Of a DNA stretch of 64,000 bases, positions 55,942 through 64,000 are shown piece by piece. The DNA is from CAVTOO01 sp963736355 (GTDB lineage Bacteria; Pseudomonadota; Alphaproteobacteria; Rhizobiales; Xanthobacteraceae), in the NCBI GenBank assembly GCA_963736355.1, contig CAVTOO010000009.1, forward strand, positions 124,001 to 188,000, written 5' to 3'. The stretch's first letter is position 1. The number at the start of each line of letters is the position of its first letter. The position numbers were made by a program, and so were the translations under genes. The notes below the pieces were generated by a model. That model was not told the DNA's origin, did no database searches, and saw only the letters and a program-made list of their open reading frames with translations.

Positions 55942-56745
55942 GCGATTTCTCCGCCGACTGGCTGGCTCTGCGCGAGCCCTACGATCACCGCGCTCGCAAC
56001 GAGGTGGTGCTCGCGGCTGTGGCTGCGCATTTCGCCGGCCGCGATGCGGTGTCGGCCGTCGACCTCGCAACCGGCACGGGTTCGACATTGCGCGCCGTGG
56101 CCGAGCGTTTGCCGCAGCGCCAGGATTGGCGGCTTGTCGACAACAATCTGAGTCTGCTGGCGCGTGCGGAGGCGTCCCTCGGTCCGAAGCGCAATGTGCG
56201 CGCGATGCCGCTCGATCTTGCGCGCGACCTCGAGGCTGCGCTCGATGGCCCCGTCGATCTCATCACCACCTCTGCCCTGCTCGATCTGGTATCGCCGGAC
56301 TGGCTGGAACGTCTGGTGGTCGAAGTCGCCACGCGCAACCTGCCGCTTTACGCGGCGCTGAGCTTTGACGGCCGCATCGAATTCGATTCATCCGATCCGC
56401 TCGATCGCGAGATCATTGCTGCAGTCAACGCACATCAACGCACTGACAAGGGCTTCGGCGCCGCGTTGGGCCCAGATGCGGCCGCTGACGCCATCGCGCG
56501 TTTCAAAGCGCTCGGCTGGACGGTGACGCAAGGTCAGATCCGATTGGGTATTCGAGGCGTCGGACGAGCGCGTGCAACTCGAAACGCTGGCGGCGTGGGC
56601 GCTGGCTGCGCAGGAGTCAGGTCTGATAAGTCCGGATGCCGCGGCCGACTGGCTGTCTCGGCGTGGAGCCCGCGTGGCGGCACGTCGCTCCGTGATCCGC
56701 GTCGGTCACGTTGATTTCTTCGCGCACCCGACCGGACGCCGCTGA
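55938..56745 (+). CDS. Class I SAM-dependent methyltransferase (one insertion)
   Basis: The protein has motif I AVDLATGTGSTLRAVAERL near residue 41, an acidic motif II in WRLVDNNLSLLARAE, and TTSALLDLVSPDWLERLV later. The frame breaks near 56545. Removing one a in cagAtcc gives GQSDWVFEASDERVQLETLAAWALAAQESG and runs to TGA at 56745 after FFAHPTGRR, about 268 residues. It overlaps the glycosyltransferase stop by four bases (ATGA). Its corrected end overlaps the convergent RibD-type gene by 40 bases. The target is unknown. Confidence 0.8.
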
Positions 56746-57518
56746 GCCGACAGATCGCAGTCGAACAGCACTTCATCGCCGAGAGACACTGCACGCATCG
56801 GCGCCCGCATGGCCTGATCGACGCGCTCGATGGCGGGCAGATTAATTCCCGGACGGCCGGCGCCAAGAATGATCGGCGCAACCACGACATGCAGCCGATC
56901 AAGGCAACCGGCATGGGCGAAGCGTGAAATCGTGTCGGCACCGCCCTCGATTAGAATGCGGCGGAAACCACGCGCGGCAAGCTCGGTCAGGACCATCGAC
57001 GGCGCCAGCTGGCCGTCGTGTTTCGCCAGCGGAATATATTCGACGCCTGCGGGAAGATCGCTCCGGCCCGCTTCGCAGCCGATCACAATACGTCGTGTGC
57101 CGTCGTCAGTGAGCAACTTGGCTTGCGGCGGCAGCCGGCCCTGCGGGTCCAGCACGACGCGCGCCGGATTGGGACCGCTGACGCGACGCACGGTCAGTTG
57201 AGGGTCGTCGGCCAGTGCGGTGCCGACACCGACCACCACGGCATCCACCAGCGCACGCAGGCGATGCAGATGATCGAGGCCGTCCGTGCCGTTGATGTAT
57301 TTGGAGTGCCCGGTCGGTGTCGCGATACGTCCGTCGAGCGACTGGCCGAGTTGCGCAACCACCATGAGGTCGTCGATCGCGCCCTCGTGCAGCGGAGCAA
57401 ACAGGCTGCCGTAGGCCGTGGCGAATCCACAGTCCGCGTTGCGAAACGCCTTCACGAACGTCGTCCAGTCGGCAACGTGATCTTCAGCGCGGTGTTGGGC
57501 GATACTGGATAAATTCAT
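56706..57518 (-). CDS. RibD C-terminal/DHFR-like reductase
   Basis: This 270-residue protein is a single RibD-C (dihydrofolate-reductase-fold) domain with no N-terminal deaminase domain. Seen: VAQLGQSLDGRIATPTGHSKYINGTDGL, VVVGVGTALADDPQLTVRRV, NPARVVLDPQGRLP and FRRILIEGGADTISRF (NADPH site). The family reduces the ribose ring of pyrimidine intermediates or reduces pteridines. The first 50 residues are not typical and may be an extra domain. It converges on the pteridine-like cluster and may belong to its pathway. Confidence 0.83.
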   Translation of the reverse strand: MNLSSIAQHRAEDHVADWTTFVKAFRNADCGFATAYGSLFAPLHEGAIDDLMVVAQLGQSLDGRIATPTGHSKYINGTDGLDHLHRLRALVDAVVVGVGTALADDPQLTVRRVSGPNPARVVLDPQGRLPPQAKLLTDDGTRRIVIGCEAGRSDLPAGVEYIPLAKHDGQLAPSMVLTELAARGFRRILIEGGADTISRFAHAGCLDRLHVVVAPIILGAGRPGINLPAIERVDQAMRAPMRAVSLGDEVLFDCDLSAQRRPVGCAKKST

Positions 57519-57618
57519 GGAACTCGCAGACCCAAGGTTCGCGGTACCATACTAACGCCGGTGCGGCGGCGCTATTCCAAACAGCTGAAAATAACCCTCA
57601 AACCGCCCGGCCCGGACA

Positions 57619-58732
57619 TTAATACTTGTGGTGCCGCTCCATTTCGACGGCGTGTGCCTTGCGGCCGCCACGTTCGATCGAAGCCGGTGCGGCATCCCTG
57701 GCCAGCAGGTATTCGGCAAAGGAGAGACAGCGCCTCGCCAGTTCGGCAGCGCCCTCGGCCAGCTCGGCCGACTGGCGCACGATCTCGACGTTGCGCTCCA
57801 TGTCTTCGCTCGACCAGCCGCGCGAATGGGCGATGTAGGGAAACTGCGGGAACATGAAGCCGAGTTCGGCGAAGAAGCCGAGCATCTGGCCGGCGACGCC
57901 CTGGATGTTGTCCTGTCCGCCGACGATGATGAAGCCCGCGACCTTGTTGCGGATCAGCACGTGGTTGCGAATGGTGACGGCGTTCTGCACGCAGTTGAGC
58001 CGCTCCGCCATCTTGAAATAGAGCGACGACGCCGCGCCCCATCGGATCGGCGTTGCCACGATCACGGCGTCGGCCCAATGCACCAGCGCCTCATAGACCT
58101 GATCCATCTGGTCCTTGTCGTCCATCTGCGTGATCGAGCACGGCCAGGTGCAGGCATGCGCCGACTTCGAGTAGTAGCCCTCGCAGGCGCGGAATTTCAG
58201 TTCGTTGAGCTTGATCATGCGCGTCTCCGCGCCGTCTGCGCGCGCCGCTTCGAGCGCATGGCTCAGCAGATGATCGGAGCCGGAGAAGCGCGGATTGGCG
58301 TCGTCCATCGCCGTCGTCGAAATGCCGGCCAGCCGCAGCGGCCCCGGTTCGCGCTCGACCTTGCGCGCCAGCGGATGCGGCGCGTGCGGCTTTCTGTTGC
58401 GACGGGTGCGGCCGGCCAGATCGACGAGGATGCGGCCGTTCTCGAGCTTGACCGGATACGAAGGCACGCAATCGTCCTCAAAGCCGGGTTCGCCCTTGCC
58501 GGTGCAGCGATGGAATTTCCAGTTGTGCCAGGGGCAGACGATGATAGTCGCCGTCGAGCCGGCCTTCGCCGAGCGGCCCGCCGACATGGTTGCAGGTGTT
58601 CGACACCGCGCCGACAGTGCCGTTGGCCAGCGACAGCGCAATCTCGTGGCGATTGGCCGTGACGTGACGCACCTGCTCGCCCTTGAAATCCTCGACCGTG
58701 CCGACATCAACCCAGTCCTGCTCGCCAGCCAT
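57619..58732 (-). CDS. Rieske [2Fe-2S] domain fused to an NAD(P)H:FMN reductase-like domain (one insertion)
   Basis: The N-terminal third is a Rieske domain (WVDVGTVEDFKGEQVRHV) whose cluster ligands are Cys and His in CNHVGGPLGEG and CPWHNWKFH. The C-terminal two thirds form a flavodoxin-like FMN reductase: AGISTTAMDDANPRFSGSDHLL (phosphate loop region), VIVATPIRWGAASSLYFKMAERL and FIIVGGQDNIQGVAGQML. One extra c near 58560 hides the second ligand pair; without it DYIIVCPWH reads through. About 370 residues. The fusion suggests direct electron transfer between flavin and Rieske cluster. It follows the membrane Rieske gene by 32 bases. Confidence 0.82.
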
Positions 58733-58764
58733 CGGTCGCTCCCTGAGAGATTGTCGGTGTTAGC

Positions 58765-59816
58765 TCATACCACGGGACACATGATCGCCGCCGGCGTGCC
58801 CGGCGGCAATGCGTGGGGGTCCACCTCGACGATGCCGTCCTTCAGCCGCACGCGATAGGTCGCGAGCTTTTCGGTGAACGGCGCCGGCGCGCAGCCATCC
58901 TCCAGCTTGTACTGGTAGCCGTGCCACGGGCAGGTCACGCAGCCGTCGATGATGCGCCCTTCGCCCAGCGGTCCGTTCTGGTGCGCGCAGAGATTGGTCA
59001 GCGCGCCGATCTGCGCGCCGTCGCGGAATACGGCGATGCGCTCGCCGCCCGGCGCCGAGATGATGCGCGCGGCCTTGTCGGGAATCGAGACGCGGCGGAC
59101 CGACCGCGATCCAGCCGTCAGGCCCCGGCCTCATGCCGCGGTCGAGCGCATGCTCGCGCCAGCCGGCGACGAGATGCAGTCCGCAGACACAGACGAGGCT
59201 GCCGATCATCATGGCGGGCAGCAGCGGCGAATACTCGTACTGCAGGACGCCGACCGAGACATGCATGACGACCAGTCCCATAGGCGGCGTAGACCGCCAT
59301 ATGCAGCGCCTTCCAGATCGCGGGCGTCAGGAAATCCAGCCAGAAATCATGGCTGGTGGCCGCCATCAGGAACATGATGACGAGCGCGCCGAGCCCCAGA
59401 ATCTTGAACGGAAAGCCGATGAACTGGAAATAGTCCGACCACTTCGTCAGCTCGCGCCACAGGCTCGGCAGGCTGTCCTGAGCCGAGATACCACTCGATC
59501 ATCAGCCACGCATGCACCAGCGCGACGAGAAACGTCAGCACGCCGAAATGCCGGCGGTTGTAGAGTAGCGGCAGGAAGCGCGTGTTCAAGCCGCGCCAGC
59601 GGCCCGATGCACAGGATCACCGTCAGCATCAGGAAGGCGCAGCAGCCGAGAGCGCGCACCCAGATGTCGATCGCATCCGGCAGGTTCTTCGGCGGCCTGA
59701 CGACCCAGTAGATCGACAGCGAACGCGCCGAGAAACAGCGCGACCGCACCAATCAGCATGGCGTCATAGATGTATTTGTCGCGGTTCCACTGCACCGCCT
59801 TGAAGCCGACGCTCAC
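58765..59816 (-). CDS. Membrane ferric-reductase-like protein with C-terminal Rieske domain (frameshifted)
   Basis: Pieces in several frames join into one protein of about 350 residues. The N-terminus (GTG at 59816, GGAG upstream) reads SVGFKAVQWNRDKYIYDAMLIGAVALFLG. Several membrane helices follow, with paired histidines in NRRHFGVLTFLVALVHAW and in WKALHMAVYAAYG...MHVSVG, as in haem-binding ferric-reductase/cytochrome b families. The C-terminus is a Rieske domain with CAHQNGPLGEG and CVTCPWHGYQY, ending at a TGA at 58765-58767. Frame breaks fall near 59715, 59600, 59482, 59282 and 59110. It probably moves electrons across or along the inner membrane. Confidence 0.75.
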
Positions 59817-59835
59817 GATTGGTCTCCGTGCGTGC

Positions 59836-59943
59836 TCATGTCGGCGGCGGTCGCCACATGAAGGCGAGAATGAAGCCGAGCGTCACGGCGCAGGCCAGGA
59901 CCGGCCATAGGAGACGATGTGTGACGCGCAGCGAGCGTTTCAT
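59836..59943 (-). CDS. Small membrane protein of 35 residues
   Basis: A 35-residue frame with a basic lead (MKRSLRVTHR) and one helix (LLWPVLACAVTLGFILAFMW) ending in RPPPT. Its start overlaps the preceding small gene as ATGA and its stop is 19 bases before the membrane Rieske gene, so it looks like an operon member. No family recognised. Confidence 0.6.
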   Translation of the reverse strand: MKRSLRVTHRLLWPVLACAVTLGFILAFMWRPPPT

Positions 59944-60132
59944 GACGCAGTCGCCCTCACCCAGCGCAGCAGGACGTAGGGCCACAGCGCGGCCGCTCCG
60001 GGAATGAGCAGAAGGCGCGCGCCGGCCGTCATGGGCTGCGGCTGAACGCGGGTCACGCCGGCGAATGGCAAAAGCGATCGCAACGGCGAGGCCGATCCCG
60101 ACATAAAGATAGAAGAGGGTGAGAAACAGCAT
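59940..60132 (-). CDS. Small two-helix membrane protein of about 63 residues (one insertion)
   Basis: The first helix (MLFLTLFYLYVGIGLAVAIAFAI, 60132 to about 60062) and the second half (AGVTRVQPQPMTAGARLLLIPGAAALWPYVLLRWVRATAS) lie in different frames; one extra base near 60060 explains this. It starts the four-gene redox cassette and overlaps the 35-residue gene by ATGA. It is likely an accessory subunit of the membrane Rieske protein (inference). Confidence 0.6.
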
Positions 60133-60226
60133 CCGCCCGGCTCACTGCGACAATCGAGTCGCAAGTGAAGCATAACGGGCCGGAGGCGGCCAGCCGCGCG
60201 GGCGGTCAAAATGTCTCGCCGGGTCG

Positions 60227-61031
60227 TCAGCTCTTGATGCCCGGGGCCGGAATATTCGGCCGAACAGAACGGCCCGCCCATAAAATGTAGGTCTTCCGGC
60301 GTGTGTGACAATTTTGCTTCGGCGGCCATGGCTTCGGCCTTGTAGTCCTCGGCACGGTCCTGCGGCCGGTAGCCCAGCCGATGCGCATGCGAGTTGTCGT
60401 ACCAGCTCGCGGCATTGTTCGACACGCCATAGACCACGTCGCAGCGAACATCCGGATGTTCGAGACCGATCTGGCACAACTGCGCCAGGTCGCGCCCGCT
60501 GATCCAGATCGCAAGCGCACGGGCGCTGCGCGGCGTATCGTCGGCGTTGCCGATGCGAACGAGCAGACTGCGGATATCGTGCTTGGAGGCGTAGAGCGCA
60601 GCGACCGCTTCACCCCAGCATTTGCTCAGGCCGTAGCGGCTATCTGGCTTTGGCATCACGGTATGGTCGATGGGCTCCGCACGCGGATAGAAGCCGACGG
60701 CGTGGTTGCTCGAACCGAACACCACGCGCTTGACTCCCTCGAGCCGCGCCGCTTCGTACAGGTTCCAGGTGCCGACAACATTGATGTTGAGGATCGGCTC
60801 GAACGCGGCTTCGTTGGCGACCGCCGCCAGATGGATGATGCCGTCCATTCCCTGCATTGCCCGGCGGATCGAACTCATGTCGGTGATGTCGCCGGTGACG
60901 CATTGCTCATTCGAGGCCGTGGGCGTGTCTGCGACCATATCGAATGAGCGGATCGCGCTGTATCGGCTCGCCAGTTCGCGGCGAAGTTTCCGGCCGACGC
61001 TCCCTGCTCCGCCTGTGATCAGAATGCGCAT
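60227..61031 (-). CDS. NAD-dependent epimerase/dehydratase, uronate dehydrogenase-like
   Basis: This short-chain-type enzyme opens with RILITGGAGSVGRKLRREL (NAD motif). It has the catalytic YxxxK in SRYGLSKCWGEAVA and the ordered VVFGSSNHAVGFYP segment seen in hexuronate dehydrogenases. About 267 residues. Near the end the frame has no stop and would run on to 59940. One extra base near 60240 would end it after PGIKS at 60227, which I take as the end, with some doubt. It is 95 bases from the redox cassette and may belong with sugar-acid metabolism. Confidence 0.72.
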
Positions 61032-61076
61032 AGGATCTCCATAGCGTGTCGGATAGCGGGCATCGCCTCAGCGAAT

Positions 61077-61935
61077 TCACGCCGCGTTGGTGGGGCGCGG
61101 CGCACGGCCGACGATCTGCGTCGGATTGACGAAGCGCAGCGCGATCAGCAGCCAGACCAGCGTCGTCGACCATGTAGATCATCGCCATCGCGTCGACCGA
61201 CTGCGGTGCGCGCACGCCCGCGGCGAACACCGCGTAGTAGAGCGCGACGACCAGCGTCTGGCGAGTCGGCCCGGCGGTCAGGAAGGTCAGCTCGAACATC
61301 GCGATGGTGCGCACCAGCACCAGCAGCGACGCGGCGAGGATGCCGGGCAGCAGCAGCGGCACCAGGACGTGGACGAACAGCTGAACGGTGTTGGCGCCGA
61401 ACACGCGCGCCGCCGCCTCGAGCTTCGGGTCGATCTGCTCGATGAACGGCGTCATCACCAGGATGACGAACGGCACCGCCGGCACCAGGTTGGCGAGGAT
61501 GACGCCCGAGATCGTGCCGGCGAGCTCGGCCTGGTAGAGCACGGTCGCCAGCGGGATGCCGTAGGTGATCGGCGGCACCATCAGCGGCAGCAGGAACAGC
61601 AGCATCACGCAGCCGCTTGCCGGGAAAGTCGCGCCGCGCCAGCGCGTAGGCCGCCGGAACGCCGAGCAGCGCCGAGAAACAGCACGACCGAGGACGACGA
61701 CCTCGAACGGTGACGAACAGCACGTCGCCGAGCTGGAATTCCTTCCACGCCGCGGCGTACCAGCTCGTCGTCCAGCCGGCGGGCAGCCAGGTGCCGAGCC
61801 AGCGCGTGGCGAACGAGCTCGTCGACCACCGCGGCGATCATCGCGAACGATGTTGACGAGGAACAGCGCCGACCAGCGCCCAGACGGCGAGCCGCCCACG
61901 AGTTTCGCGCGCCAGATGGTCGTATCGCGGATCAT
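61077..61935 (-). CDS. ABC importer permease, Fe/polyamine type, second subunit (frameshifted)
   Basis: A binding-protein-dependent permease. The clear part reads LLFLLPLMVPPITYGIPLATVLYQAELAGTISGVILANLVPAVPFVILVMTPFIEQIDPKLEAAARVFGANT, which includes the EAA coupling loop (LEAAARVFGAN). The C-terminus is LALRFVNPTQIVGRAPRPTNAA after correction. The first 100 codons are broken up by several shifts (about 61680-61860). Start ATG at 61935, 7 bases after the first permease. It resembles PotC/FbpB-class permeases. Confidence 0.75.
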
Positions 61936-61942
61936 CGGTGTC

Positions 61943-62853
61943 TCACCCCTTGCCGCCGCCGACCGGGCCGCGATAGAACAGGCCGCGCAGCGCGAGCACC
62001 AGCACGCGACGATCGGCAAGCTGCACGAAGCCCATGATCATCGCGATCGCCGACGCCATCGAGTAGTCGTACTGCTCGAACGCCGCCTCGTACGCCGCGA
62101 TCGAGATGACGCGCGTCGGCCCGGCCGGCGCGCCCAGCAGCACCGCCGACGGGAACACCGAGAACGCCTGCACGAACGCCAGGCAGAAGCACATCGCGAG
62201 GCCCGGCAGCAGCAGCGGCAGATGATGTGCCGGAATGCGCTGCCAGGGATCGGCGCCGAGCGTCGCGGCCGCCTGCTCGAGCGCCGGATCGATGCCGGTG
62301 ACGTACGACAGCATCAGCAGGAAGGCGAACGGAAAGCCGGAGATCACCAGCGAGATAAGCACGCCCCAGTAGTTGTGCGTGAGCCGGATCGGCTCGTCGA
62401 TACAGGCCGAACGCATGCAGCGTGCGGTGAGCCAGCCCTGCGGGCCGAGATAGGTCAGCAGGCCCTCGGCGATCAGCACGGTGCCGAGCGTGATCGGCAC
62501 GACGAGGATCGTCGTCAGCAGGCGCTGGTCGGCGCATCAGGCGCATCCGGAACGCGATCGGCACCGCGAGCAGCGACGTTGATCAGCGTCGCCGGCAGCG
62601 CGAGCCGCAGCGTCGTGCCGATCGTCGGCGCAGAGGATGTCGGTCGGTGAAGAAGCTGCGCGTAGTTGGCGAAGCCCGGCGTCGCCGTCCTTCGGCTCGA
62701 ACGACAGCACGCAGCCCGTAGAGGAACGGATAGACGAAGAGCAGCAGCATGAACAGCACGCGCCGGCACGACCAGCAGCGTCAGCGCGCGTCGAAGCCGC
62801 GCGCGCGAGCCGCTGCGCGAGTCGGGCCATGTGCGGCATGGCGTCGGCGTCAT
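61943..62853 (-). CDS. ABC importer permease, Fe/polyamine type, first subunit (frameshifted)
   Basis: The last two thirds are readable: VPITLGTVLIAEGLLTYLGPQGWL, GVLISLVISGFPFAFLLMLSYVTGIDPALEQAAATLGADPWQ (EAA loop) and FCLAFVQAFSVFPSAVLLGAPAGPTRVISIAAYEAAFEQYDYSMAS. The N-terminus from ATG 62853 is split over frames, with VLSFEPKDGDA recognisable. Its start overlaps the ATPase stop as ATGA. It pairs with the second permease. Confidence 0.75.
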
Positions 62854-63967
62854 CGCCGCCGCCTCGTCCGGGTAGACGAGCACGCGCTCGCGGCGCCGGC
62901 ACCGCAGGTGCACGGTGCCGCCCGGCTCGAGCGTGCTGATCGGCGCGCGAAGGACGAGCATCGCGCCTGCCGCGACTGCGCGACGCCGACGAACTCGCGG
63001 CCGCGGTACTCGACGTCGGTCGACGTCGCCCGCGATGGCGTTGCCGCCGGCTCGGACGGCGATGCAGATCCTCCGGCCGGATCGCGACGATGGCGGCGCG
63101 CCCGCCGGCGAGCGGTGCCTGCGCATGCCGGTCAGCGGACGCCGCGGCGCCCGCCGCGATCGATCGCGAGCTCGCCGTCCTCGCGCTGACGACCTAGCCC
63201 GGAGCACGTTGCGATAGCCCATGAACTCGCGCGACGTCGAGATGCGCCGGCTGCGCGTAGAGCTCCTCCGGCGTGCCGATCTGCCGGATCGACGCCGTCG
63301 CGCATCACGACGATGCGGTCGGCGAGCGACAGCGCCTCGTCCTGGTCGTGCGTGACGTAGATCGTCGTCGCGCCGAGCTCGCTGTGGATGCGGCGGATCT
63401 CGGCGCGCATCTCGAGCCGCAGCTTGGCGTCGAGGTTGGACAGCGGCTCGTCCATCAGCACCAGCGGCGGCTCGATGACGATGGCGCGCGCGATCGCCAC
63501 GCGCTGCTGCTGGCCGCCGGAGAGCTGGCCCGGCAGCTTGTGCTCCTGGCCCTGCAGCTGCACGAGCTGCAGCGCCTCGTCGACGCGGCGGTCGATCTCG
63601 GCCTTCGGCGCGCCCGCGCATCTTCAGGCCGAAGCCGATGTTGCTGGCGCACCGTCATGTGCGGGAACAGCGCGTAGTTCTGGAACACCATGCCGAAGCC
63701 GCGCTCTTCCGGCGGCAGCGTGTCGATGCGGCGCTCGTCGAGCCAGATGCTGCCGCCGGACAGCGGCAGCAGCCCGGCGATGCAGTTGAGCGCCGTCGAC
63801 TTGCCGCAGCCGGACGGGCCGAGCAGGGCGATGAACTCGCCGCGCTTGATCGTCAGCGTCAGTCGTGCAGCGCGTTGAACGCCTGCCGACCGCTCCGGCG
63901 AATCGACGCGTACGCGGTCGAGCCGCAGTTCGTTGAAATCGTGCTTCATGGGATGCGCCATCGTCAT
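62850..63967 (-). CDS. ABC importer ATPase, PotA/FbpC type (frameshifted)
   Basis: The ATPase has Walker A ALLGPSGCGKSTALNCIAGL, GFGMVFQNYALFPHMTV, signature LPGQLSGGQQQRVAIARAI, Walker B LVLMDEPLSNLDAKLRLEMR and the H-loop YVTHDQDEALSLADR. The C-terminal TOBE domain is heavily broken but ends in RVLVYPDEAA at the ATGA overlap at 62850. Start ATG at 63967 or 63949 (MKHDFNELRLDRVRV). A binding-protein gene would lie upstream, outside the window. Confidence 0.8.
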
Positions 63968-64000
63968 CGGCGGCCGTTCCGGCGTGATGGCCGTTCGTTG

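Noticed and set aside
1..64000. CRISPR arrays, insertion sequences, prophage genes, toxin-antitoxin or restriction systems
   Set aside because: I looked for regular repeats, terminal inverted repeats, transposase, integrase and nuclease motifs on both strands and found none.

Overview
The window reads as chromosomal DNA of a high-GC alphaproteobacterium of the order Hyphomicrobiales, near the Bradyrhizobium/Rhodopseudomonas/Pseudolabrys group. This rests on gene order known from that group (ntrC-ntrY-ntrX-D-amino acid aminotransferase-hfq-hflX-mazG; dacC-tmk-holB-metG-tatD-MBL hydrolase) and on the protein sequences. No insertion sequence, phage gene or CRISPR array is visible. One tRNA gene, tRNA-Ser(UGA), is present.

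Layout. 1-7.6 kb: nitrogen-response regulators, hfq, hflX, mazG. 7.8-9.1 kb: queuosine-precursor transporter and queC. 9.2-13.7 kb: an orphan tripartite-tricarboxylate-type (Bug) receptor, an enolase-superfamily dehydratase, a D-2-hydroxyacid dehydrogenase and a divergent LysR regulator. 13.9-21.3 kb: minus-strand housekeeping block (MBL hydrolase, tatD, metG, holB, tmk, dacC, rlpA). 21.4-31.3 kb: secreted alpha/beta hydrolase, a second Bug receptor, and a catabolic group (enolase-superfamily enzyme, CaiB-type CoA-transferase, three-subunit molybdenum hydroxylase, SMP-30 lactonase). 31.4-43 kb: small exported proteins, tRNA-Ser, a lower-GC TPR gene, a third Bug receptor, a DMT transporter, cold-shock protein, a BacA/BclA-like ABC protein, a CHASE3 histidine kinase beside an orphan sugar-type binding protein, YidB and GlsB families. 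43-51 kb: a second D-2-hydroxyacid dehydrogenase divergent from a complete branched-chain-amino-acid-type ABC operon ending in a GMC oxidoreductase. 50.9-53.4 kb: FkbM methyltransferase overlapping a glucan glucosyltransferase (OpgH). 53.5-57.5 kb: a tightly packed set (MDR dehydrogenase, divergent 6-pyruvoyltetrahydropterin synthase homologue, GT4 glycosyltransferase, methyltransferase) converging on a RibD-type reductase. 57.6-60.1 kb: a four-gene membrane redox cassette with two Rieske domains. 60.2-61.0 kb: NAD-dependent epimerase. 61.1-64 kb: an Fe/polyamine-type ABC importer, visibly richer in GC.

The best candidates for an undescribed system are the pteridine-like cluster at 53.5-57.5 kb, whose PTPS homologue appears to have lost its catalytic triad and one zinc ligand, and the neighbouring Rieske/FMN/ferric-reductase-like cassette at 57.6-60.1 kb.

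Data quality. About twenty genes carry frameshifts, including essential ones (metG) and long conserved ones (hflX, ntrX). Almost every one I could resolve is explained by a single inserted base, usually outside homopolymers. I therefore treat them as sequencing errors, annotate the whole gene span, and do not call pseudogenes. The worst stretches are 5.4-7.3 kb, 58.5-60.1 kb and 61.1-64 kb.
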